Made by a program: the position numbers and the translations under genes
In this document: positions 1-4,756 of the stretch, piece by piece
Layout of the letters: the number at the start of each line of letters is the position of its first letter
Position numbering within the stretch: position 1 is the stretch's first letter
The notes under the pieces: generated by a model
What the model saw: the letters and a program-made list of their open reading frames with translations, nothing else
Told to the model about the DNA's origin: nothing
Database searches by the model: none
NCBI GenBank assembly: GCA_937901485.1
Contig: CALGTT010000390.1
Location: forward strand, 1 to 6,046
Reading direction: 5' to 3'
Origin: an uncultured Ruminococcus sp.
GTDB lineage: Bacteria; Bacillota; Clostridia; Oscillospirales; Ruminococcaceae
DNA length: 6,046 nucleotides

Positions 1-10
1 CAGTATTGTA

Positions 11-2227
11 TCAGAAGCCTGCTTCTGGGAAAACCAGCTCAGCCTTGAACAGGTCACCGTCAATATGCAGCTCCATCCTGCCGCCCTGCAAAGCCGTCAG
101 GCTCTGCGCGATGGACAGCCCCAGACCGCTGCCCTCTGTATTGCGGGAACGGTCGCCCTGCACAAAGCGTTCCATGAGCATATCCGCGGAGATGTGAAGC
201 TGTACCGCGGAGATATTGCGCATCGTCAGAATGACCTTGCCGTCCGCCGCTGCCACATCCAGATAGACGCGTGTGCCGCGCATCGCATACTTGCAGACAT
301 TGCCGAACAGATTGTCCATCACGCGCCACAGAAGCCGCCCGTCCGCCATGATATACAGCGGTTCTTCTGCCATTGTGCATACCATCTGCAAGCTGCCTGC
401 CTCCAGCCGTTCCGTGTATTCGCCCAGTATCTGCTCTACGAGCACCCGAAGATCCAGCTTCTCTTTCTCGACCTTCATCGCACCCGTGGTGGCTTTGGAT
501 GCCTCCAGTACATCCTCCGTGAGCTTGCGCAGCCGTGCGGATTGTCTGGTGAGCACCCCGATATATTCCTGCGCCTGTGCATCCTCCAGCTCCAGCTTGG
601 AAAGCAGGTCGGTGTAGTTGATGATCGAGGTCAGCGGTGTGCGGATGTCATGGGAGACATTCGCGATCAGCTCCGTTTTGAACCGTTCGCTTTTGATGCG
701 TTCACTCACTGCAAGGTTCATTCCGTTCCCGATGCTGTTGAGATGCTGACCGTGCTTGCGGAATGCCCCGAACAATTTCTCCTCAGGGATCTTGTGGTCA
801 AGGTCGCCGCCTGCGATCTTCGATGCGCCTTTTTCTAAGAGATGCATGTTCGCGATCACCGCACAGATCCCGATGGTCGCCGCCGTGTACAGCAGGATCA
901 GCAGTACCAGCCCGAATTCATTGCCGCCCGACAGCATTACCGTGCCCAGCAGATGCAGGAAGAAAAATCCGGCGGCGATCAGCACCGCCAGACCGATCAG
1001 CGGCACATCCTCGATCCTGCCGAGCACGCGCCGTCCTGCGTTTGCGCATCTCTTCCAGAGGATGACGAGCAGATTGTGCGAGAGGATGGTTTTCGTCCGG
1101 ATACGCACCGCCGTGCTCACCAGCCACCAGAGTACGATCAGCCAGAGCACAGTCAGACCGGATGCCACCAGCCCGACCATCAGGATGCCGAAAAAGGTGT
1201 TGACGAATTCATCGAGTATTACCATCCCCAGCGCACCGGCACAGCCGAGCACAAAGGTGAACACATCGTACGGGATCTTCTCAAATACACCGCCGCTCGG
1301 TGCTTCGCTGTCCCTGTGCCAGCCTGCCGCCCAGAGCAGGATGCCCAGCGAGAACAGGAACACCAGAATGCTCACACCCAGTACAACGGGCGGTGCATAG
1401 CGGTATTGGTAGGCAAGCAGGAAGAAGCGGTCACTCTGCGCGTACAGATCATCCGCTGTCAGCTCCTCGCGCACATAGCCCGTGATGCTGTGCGTCAGCT
1501 CCGTATGCGGGAAGGAAATCGTGACATCATAATAGGGGACTTCCTGATACACCGCTTCTGCCGTCGGGCTGTCCTCCGGATACGGCGGTGTGGTTTCCTC
1601 CATCACGCCATCCGGCTGTATTTCGCTTTCTGTGATGGTCGGCTCAGGGACGTGGGATGTCTCCGGCGTGATGGGCTGTGTGAGCCAGATCTCCTCCGTG
1701 GAAATATCCGCCCCGACCGGCGGCACAAAGGCGATCCATTCCTCCTCCGTCATGCGCTGTTTGGTGGTCTCATAGGTGGTGGAGTAGAACGGCTCCGTCC
1801 ATGTGTATTGGTAGCTGTCATTTGTGAAGCACTCAAAAACGGATTCGCCCTGTGCATCGCAGATGACGAACTCAAAATTCGACACGTCTGGATCGTATTG
1901 CTCCCGAAGCTGCTGTTTTTGCTGTTCAATATACTCTTTGGGCGTGAAATCAGGATTGTCCATGCAGTTTTTGATGCCCTGCCACTGCTCATGCACCTCG
2001 AAAATATTCCCGCGGCAGCGGTCTTCCAGTGAAGTCCTGCCGATTGTCTCCTGCGACTGCGTGTAGATGTTGTTCTCCGCCAGAAGAACGGTCAGCATAC
2101 AGCCGCCGACCGCGCCCAGAACGGCAAGCGTTCCCGTCAGCACCATGAACGCCTTGAATGCGCCGCTTCTGCGCAGTCCCCGTTTTCGCACAGCTGTCTG
2201 TCTGGTTTCATTGATCTCTTCCGTCAT
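11..2227 (-). CDS. Multi-pass sensor histidine kinase (VanS-like catalytic core) with large extracytoplasmic domain
   Basis: Membrane sensor kinase of 738 residues that should autophosphorylate on a histidine and pass phosphate to the response regulator encoded just upstream. The N-terminal membrane segment is at about 26-50. An extracytoplasmic region of about 225 residues follows (51-277) and contains a Pro/Thr/Glu-rich stretch at roughly 169-226. Further hydrophobic segments lie near 279-301, 321-338, 343-370, 409-430 and 437-460. A HAMP-like linker follows (about 462-510, with GGDLDHKI), then the H-box SHDIRTPL (525-532, His526), the N-box NLFGNVCKY (639-647, Asn643), the F-box ERFVQGDRSR (686-695) and the G2 box GSGLGLS (699-705). 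The usual DxGxG G1 box is absent; NIS (671-673) occupies that area, as in many Clostridia kinases known to me. The start overlaps the regulator stop as ATGA and has a strong ribosome binding site. The signal sensed is unknown. At over 700 residues it is longer than typical VanS-type kinases because of the extra membrane segments and outer domain. Confidence 0.95.
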   Translation of the reverse strand: MTEEINETRQTAVRKRGLRRSGAFKAFMVLTGTLAVLGAVGGCMLTVLLAENNIYTQSQETIGRTSLEDRCRGNIFEVHEQWQGIKNCMDNPDFTPKEYIEQQKQQLREQYDPDVSNFEFVICDAQGESVFECFTNDSYQYTWTEPFYSTTYETTKQRMTEEEWIAFVPPVGADISTEEIWLTQPITPETSHVPEPTITESEIQPDGVMEETTPPYPEDSPTAEAVYQEVPYYDVTISFPHTELTHSITGYVREELTADDLYAQSDRFFLLAYQYRYAPPVVLGVSILVFLFSLGILLWAAGWHRDSEAPSGGVFEKIPYDVFTFVLGCAGALGMVILDEFVNTFFGILMVGLVASGLTVLWLIVLWWLVSTAVRIRTKTILSHNLLVILWKRCANAGRRVLGRIEDVPLIGLAVLIAAGFFFLHLLGTVMLSGGNEFGLVLLILLYTAATIGICAVIANMHLLEKGASKIAGGDLDHKIPEEKLFGAFRKHGQHLNSIGNGMNLAVSERIKSERFKTELIANVSHDIRTPLTSIINYTDLLSKLELEDAQAQEYIGVLTRQSARLRKLTEDVLEASKATTGAMKVEKEKLDLRVLVEQILGEYTERLEAGSLQMVCTMAEEPLYIMADGRLLWRVMDNLFGNVCKYAMRGTRVYLDVAAADGKVILTMRNISAVQLHISADMLMERFVQGDRSRNTEGSGLGLSIAQSLTALQGGRMELHIDGDLFKAELVFPEAGF

Positions 2228-2928
2228 ACCGATCGGCCTCCTTCCATTTTGTAGCCCTGCCCCCAGACCGCTTTGAGATAGCGCGGCTCGGCAGGATTGA
2301 TTTCGATCTTCTCACGCAGATGCCGGATATGTACTGCGATCGTTCCCTCCGCCCCGTAGGGGGCCTCGTTGCGGATCGCGGAGTAGATCTCCTTTGGCGT
2401 GAATACCTTGTTCGGTGAGCGCATCAGAAAATGCAGGATGGCGTATTCCGTTGGTGTCAGGCTCACAGGCTCGTCATCTACCAGAACGCGTTTTTCATTG
2501 TCATTGAGCCGGATATTGCCGATGACGCAGACTTCACTGTCCTGCGTGTCCGCACTGCCGAGCTGCGTGTAGCGGCGCAGCTGGGACTTGACGCGCGCAA
2601 GTACCTCCATGGGGTTGAAGGGCTTTGTGATGTAGTCATCCGCGCCGAGATTCAGACCAAGGATCTTGTCCGTGTCCTCGCTCTTGGCAGTCAGCAGAAT
2701 GACGGGCAGGCGGTACTTCTCGCGCAGCCTGACCATCGTCTGGATGCCGTCGAGCTTGGGCATCATGATATCCAGCAGCAGAAGGTCAATGCGCTCTGCC
2801 GCAAGCACCTCCAGAGCCTCCTCGCCGTTGTATGCTGTGTGCAGGATGTAATCTTCCTGCGAGAGATAGATCTTTAGTGCATTCACGATATCCTTTTCAT
2901 CGTCGCAGATCAGAATGTGGTGTGCCAT
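2224..2928 (-). CDS. OmpR/PhoB-family response regulator (VanR-like)
   Basis: Cytoplasmic DNA-binding response regulator of 234 residues, the usual length for the family. The receiver domain spans about 1-120, with the acidic pair Asp9/Asp10, phosphoacceptor Asp53 (in LLLLDIMMPKLDG), Thr80 (LLTAKSE) and Lys102 (YITKPF), so all core residues are present. A winged-helix DNA-binding domain spans about 133-230, with the typical EYAILHFLM helix, recognition-helix region TIAVHIRHLREKI and terminal VWGQGYKME wing. It is the first gene of the operon, and its TGA stop overlaps the kinase ATG by four bases, which implies translational coupling and a cognate pair. The start at 2928 is supported by an AAAGGAG site nine bases upstream. 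A consensus promoter and TTAAGA repeats lie further upstream, which suggests autoregulation (inference). Confidence 0.97.
   Translation of the reverse strand: MAHHILICDDEKDIVNALKIYLSQEDYILHTAYNGEEALEVLAAERIDLLLLDIMMPKLDGIQTMVRLREKYRLPVILLTAKSEDTDKILGLNLGADDYITKPFNPMEVLARVKSQLRRYTQLGSADTQDSEVCVIGNIRLNDNEKRVLVDDEPVSLTPTEYAILHFLMRSPNKVFTPKEIYSAIRNEAPYGAEGTIAVHIRHLREKIEINPAEPRYLKAVWGQGYKMEGGRSV
2237..2243 (-). promoter_or_regulatory. Ribosome binding site of the sensor kinase
   Basis: The minus strand reads AAGGAGG nine bases before the kinase ATG. It lies inside the last codons of the response-regulator gene. This near-perfect Shine-Dalgarno, combined with the ATGA overlap, fixes the kinase start and suggests that the kinase is translated efficiently by both coupling and direct initiation. 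Confidence 0.85.
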
Positions 2929-2937
2929 ATGTATTCT

Positions 2938-2944
2938 CTCCTTT
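2938..2944 (-). promoter_or_regulatory. Ribosome binding site of the response regulator
   Basis: The minus strand reads AAAGGAG with a nine-base spacer to the ATG at 2928-2926. It supports that start codon. Confidence 0.8.
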
Positions 2945-2961
2945 GTCCTCTCTGTGCTTTT

Positions 2962-2990
2962 ATTATACCGTATTTGCCGTGAAGATGCAA
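2962..2990 (-). promoter_or_regulatory. Sigma-A-type promoter of the two-component operon
   Basis: On the minus strand a -35 box TTGCAT (2990-2985) is separated by exactly 17 bases from a perfect -10 box TATAAT (2967-2962). Transcription would start near 2955, leaving a leader of about 25-30 bases that contains the ribosome binding site. The -35 box differs from TTGACA at two positions, which would fit a promoter helped by an activator bound at the TTAAGA repeats just upstream (inference). Confidence 0.85.
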
Positions 2991-3002
2991 GATGGGAAAC
3001 GG

Positions 3003-3029
3003 TTAAGAATGTTTAAGAAGTGATTAAGA
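3003..3029 (-). repeat. Three phased TTAAGA direct repeats, candidate response-regulator operator
   Basis: On the plus strand TTAAGA occurs at 3003-3008, 3013-3018 and 3024-3029, so the start-to-start distances are 10 and 11 bases, about one helical turn. The array lies 12 bases upstream of the -35 box of the two-component operon. OmpR/PhoB-family regulators are known to bind tandem direct repeats with roughly 10-11 bp phasing (PhoB and PhoP boxes). The most likely reading is therefore an autoregulatory activator site for the adjacent response regulator. The assignment is inference from spacing and position. Confidence 0.55.
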
Positions 3030-3030
3030 C

Positions 3031-3074
3031 GCGGATGTCAGAAAAAGCCCTGAAATTACCCAGACAAAATCCGC
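3031..3074. repeat. Imperfect inverted repeat upstream of the AraC-family gene promoter
   Basis: GCGGAT (3031-3036) is matched by its reverse complement ATCCGC (3069-3074). The match extends to GCGGATGTC against GACAAAATCCGC if a three-base insertion is allowed. The right arm ends eight bases before the -35 box of the rightward promoter. It could be an operator or a chance pairing, because the spacer is long (32 bases). No U-tract follows on either strand. Confidence 0.25.
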
Positions 3075-3082
3075 TTTTGAGG

Positions 3083-3111
3083 TTGACAAAATAGTAAAAA
3101 AGTAGTATGAT
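3083..3111 (+). promoter_or_regulatory. Sigma-A-type promoter of the AraC-family gene
   Basis: A perfect -35 box TTGACA (3083-3088), a 17-base AT-rich spacer and a -10 box TATGAT (3106-3111) are present. A GATAAT (3109-3114) overlaps but has a 20-base spacing. Transcription would start near 3118, giving a leader of about 30 bases with GGGGGA (3139-3144) as ribosome binding site. This looks like a strong promoter that may not need an activator. It faces away from the two-component promoter, with about 92 bases between the two -35 boxes. Confidence 0.85.
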
Positions 3112-3149
3112 AATAGAATAGGTACATTGCCAGTGAATGGGGGAACGCT

Positions 3150-3968
3150 ATGCTGCTGACGGAACAGAACACGCCGATCCCATGCGGCAGGATCGGACAG
3201 CCCGGTCAGATCCGACTGAGCCGCGGATATCCCAATGAATGCTGCATCCTTTTTGTTTTTGACACCAAGGGAACACTGCGCGCGCACGGACGCAATTACA
3301 GCGTGCCGGCGTTTGCCTCGCTGATCCTCCCGTTTGAGGAAGCATTTCTGCCGCTGCAGTCCACCATGCCTTTCCAATGGATACAGCTCTGTGTGCATCC
3401 GGACATGCTTGACGAAGCAGGTTTTCAGCTCGGAGAGATCCGTACGCTTGCCCAGCCCCTTGCCGTCGCAGAGGTCTGTCAGATCATATTTACAAGCGGG
3501 AAAGGCAGCTCCAAAACGGATCTCCGGACGCAGCTCTGCGCTGCGGATCTTCTGCTCTGCCTGCTCCGGCGTGATGCCGATACGGCGGCAGAAAAGGCTG
3601 CGCAGATCCCGCATTATGAAAAGCTTGCTGCACTTCGCCGGGAGATCTACCGGAATCCTGCGAAAAGCTGGTGCATTCAGGATATTTGTGACATGCTTTG
3701 CATCAGCCGCCCGTACTTTCATAAAATATATCTGACTGCGTTTGGCGTTTCCTGCACACAGGATGTGATTGAAAGCCGGATCGCATATGCAAAGCATCTT
3801 CTCGAACGGACGGAGAGTGCGGTTGCAGACATTTCCCAGCAATGCGGTTTTGATTCGGATGTGTATTTCATGCGGCAGTTCAAACGCCGTACCGGAATGA
3901 CACCGACCGCTTACCGCCGTCTCTGCCGGCAGGAACGCGCAGGTGTGCGCAATGCAGATGAACTATGA
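3150..3968 (+). CDS. AraC-family transcriptional regulator
   Basis: Cytoplasmic regulator of 272 residues, within the usual AraC-family range. The C-terminal DNA-binding domain (about 158-258) carries both helix-turn-helix motifs. The first is near 174-195 (WCIQDICDMLCISRPYFHKIY). The second holds the family signature near 225-257 (VADISQQCGF, then YFMRQFKRRTGMTPTAYRR). The N-terminal part (about 1-145) has no motif I can assign with certainty; its strand-rich start fits the cupin-like effector domain common in the family. The start has GGGGGA at 3139-3144 and lies just downstream of a consensus promoter. The next gene follows after 43 bases on the same strand without a terminator, so the two are probably co-transcribed. 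AraC proteins of this kind usually control nearby sugar-use genes. The convergent GH59-like gene is a possible target, but the ligand and targets cannot be read from the sequence. Confidence 0.93.
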   Translation: MLLTEQNTPIPCGRIGQPGQIRLSRGYPNECCILFVFDTKGTLRAHGRNYSVPAFASLILPFEEAFLPLQSTMPFQWIQLCVHPDMLDEAGFQLGEIRTLAQPLAVAEVCQIIFTSGKGSSKTDLRTQLCAADLLLCLLRRDADTAAEKAAQIPHYEKLAALRREIYRNPAKSWCIQDICDMLCISRPYFHKIYLTAFGVSCTQDVIESRIAYAKHLLERTESAVADISQQCGFDSDVYFMRQFKRRTGMTPTAYRRLCRQERAGVRNADEL

Positions 3969-3975
3969 TGACCAG

Positions 3976-3991
3976 CCGATGCGGACATCGG
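3976..3991 (+). other. Small perfect hairpin just before the ribosome binding site of the next gene
   Basis: CCGATG (3976-3981) and CATCGG (3986-3991) form a six-base-pair stem around the loop CGGA, and an outer G-U pair (3975/3992) can extend it. No T-run follows, so it is not a terminator. It ends three bases before GAGGAG (3995-4000), so it could influence ribosome loading or protect the 3' portion of the transcript. Confidence 0.4.
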
Positions 3992-3994
3992 TAT

Positions 3995-4000
3995 GAGGAG
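3995..4000 (+). promoter_or_regulatory. Ribosome binding site of the P/T/E-rich membrane protein
   Basis: GAGGAG lies 11 bases before the ATG at 4012 and 5 bases before an in-frame TTG at 4006. ATG is the more common start, but the 11-base spacing is long and the TTG spacing is short but usable. The start is therefore uncertain by two codons. Confidence 0.7.
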
Positions 4001-4011
4001 ATAAATTGACT

Positions 4012-4671
4012 ATGAAAATTCCTAAGATGCTTTCCGGACTGCGCAAGTCCACCAAGATCACTGTTTATATTTGCGGTGTATTCCTGATCATCACCACGCT
4101 GGTACTGCTGATCCTGATGATCTTCCCGATCCAGAAAACAGAGACTCCGGCACTGGAGATCAACCAGCCTCGTCAGACAGCACCGCCGGAAACGACTGCA
4201 CAGACGACTGACGCACTGCATTTTCCTGCGCAGACGGAAGCACCGCACACGCTTTCCACATGGTCAGCCTCCATTGAGGGGCATACCCGATCAACGGATG
4301 AGTATTTTGAATACATGAATTCTACCTATGAACCCCTTGAAACGATGTGGCATGAGCTGATCACCGATCCGCCGGAAACCGAACCGGAACCGGAAACCCT
4401 TCCGCCTGAAACGGACGAGACTGATATCTGGACGGAGGAGACCACAACATTTTTCGAGGGAAGCACAGAGTTTTCCGATACCGGATCGGACATTGAAACG
4501 GGCTTCGGCTCGGAGACTGTGACCGAAACCGTCACCCTGCCTTCTCCGCCGCCTCCGCCGGAGACTGATCCTGTACCGACTGAGCCGATCCCGACGGAGC
4601 CGATACCCACTGATCCTCCCGTTGTGGATCTGCCGCCCGCTGATCCGGATATTCCAGCAGAGGAATTCTGA
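4012..4671 (+). CDS. Single-pass membrane protein with acidic Pro/Thr/Glu-rich extracytoplasmic region
   Basis: Protein of 219 residues from ATG 4012 (221 if TTG 4006 is used). I do not recognise a family. A basic N-terminus (KIPKMLSGLRKSTK) precedes one strong hydrophobic segment at about 17-40, which predicts a signal anchor with the rest outside the cell. The remaining 180 residues are low complexity: rich in Pro, Thr, Glu and Asp, with few basic residues, and no Cys after the membrane segment. Near the C-terminus are three units PTEPI, PTEPI, PTDPP (189-203). The least biased stretch is about 81-118 (TW, EYFEYMNSTYEPLETMWHEL) and could be a small interaction segment. There is no LPxTG motif or catalytic signature. 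It follows the AraC-family gene in a likely operon and ends at a strong terminator. Possible roles are a wall-spanning spacer, a surface-exposed stalk or a signalling partner; none is demonstrated. Confidence 0.8.
   Translation: MKIPKMLSGLRKSTKITVYICGVFLIITTLVLLILMIFPIQKTETPALEINQPRQTAPPETTAQTTDALHFPAQTEAPHTLSTWSASIEGHTRSTDEYFEYMNSTYEPLETMWHELITDPPETEPEPETLPPETDETDIWTEETTTFFEGSTEFSDTGSDIETGFGSETVTETVTLPSPPPPPETDPVPTEPIPTEPIPTDPPVVDLPPADPDIPAEEF
4576..4620 (+). repeat. Three 15-base tandem coding repeats (PTEPI/PTEPI/PTDPP)
   Basis: Three consecutive 15-base units encode PTEPI, PTEPI and PTDPP. The first two differ only at third codon positions and the third has diverged further. The unit is short and lies in the low-complexity tail of the membrane protein, where copy number could vary between strains. 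Confidence 0.6.
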
Positions 4672-4683
4672 TCGATCTTCACG

Positions 4684-4714
4684 AATTACCGCAGTATTCT
4701 GCGGTAATTTTTTT
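4684..4714 (+). terminator. Intrinsic terminator of the AraC/membrane-protein operon
   Basis: AATTACCGCAG (4684-4694) and CTGCGGTAATT (4699-4709) form a perfect 11-bp stem with loop TATT. A run of seven T (4708-4714) overlaps the end of the stem. It starts 13 bases after the stop of the membrane-protein gene. The opposite strand lacks a comparable U-tract after the stem, so it acts mainly on rightward transcription. Confidence 0.9.
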
Positions 4715-4721
4715 GCATACG

Positions 4722-4751
4722 AAAAAGGCTGCCAGTTCAGGACAGCCTTTT
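4722..4751 (-). terminator. Intrinsic terminator of the GH59-like gene
   Basis: On the minus strand AAAAGGCTG (4751-4743) pairs with CAGCCTTTT (4731-4723) around an 11-base loop and is followed by a T-rich run (TTTTTC). It begins five bases after the TAA of the GH59-like gene at 4757. Together with the preceding terminator it separates the two convergent genes within 85 bases. Confidence 0.8.
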
Positions 4752-4756
4752 CAGAT

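Noticed and set aside
12..27. Hairpin CAGAAG/CTTCTG at the end of the kinase gene as a terminator
   Set aside because: The stem is only six base pairs, overlaps the stop codon, and on the minus strand is followed by ATACAATACTG rather than a T-run. The end of the operon may lie beyond the window edge.
65..838. A 257-codon open frame on the plus strand opposite the kinase catalytic domain
   Set aside because: Antisense to conserved kinase boxes, no recognisable motif and no promoter or ribosome binding site seen.
842..2032. A 396-codon open frame on the plus strand opposite the sensor kinase
   Set aside because: It is fully antisense to a kinase with intact motifs. Its product is biased to His, Arg and Gln, with no recognisable domain, and there is no credible ribosome binding site before its ATG. 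It is a shadow of the GC-rich coding strand.
2929..3149. Possible riboswitch or small RNA in the divergent intergenic region
   Set aside because: Predicted leaders on both sides are only about 25-30 bases, too short for a riboswitch, and no terminator-like hairpin lies between the promoters and genes.
3024..3842. A 272-codon minus-strand open frame opposite the AraC-family gene
   Set aside because: The plus-strand frame has both AraC helix-turn-helix motifs, a promoter and a ribosome binding site; the minus frame has none of these.
4326..4682. A 118-codon minus-strand frame encoding a Gly/Ser/Val-repeat protein
   Set aside because: The apparent repeats are the antisense image of the Pro/Thr/Glu codons in the membrane-protein gene, and no start signals were seen.
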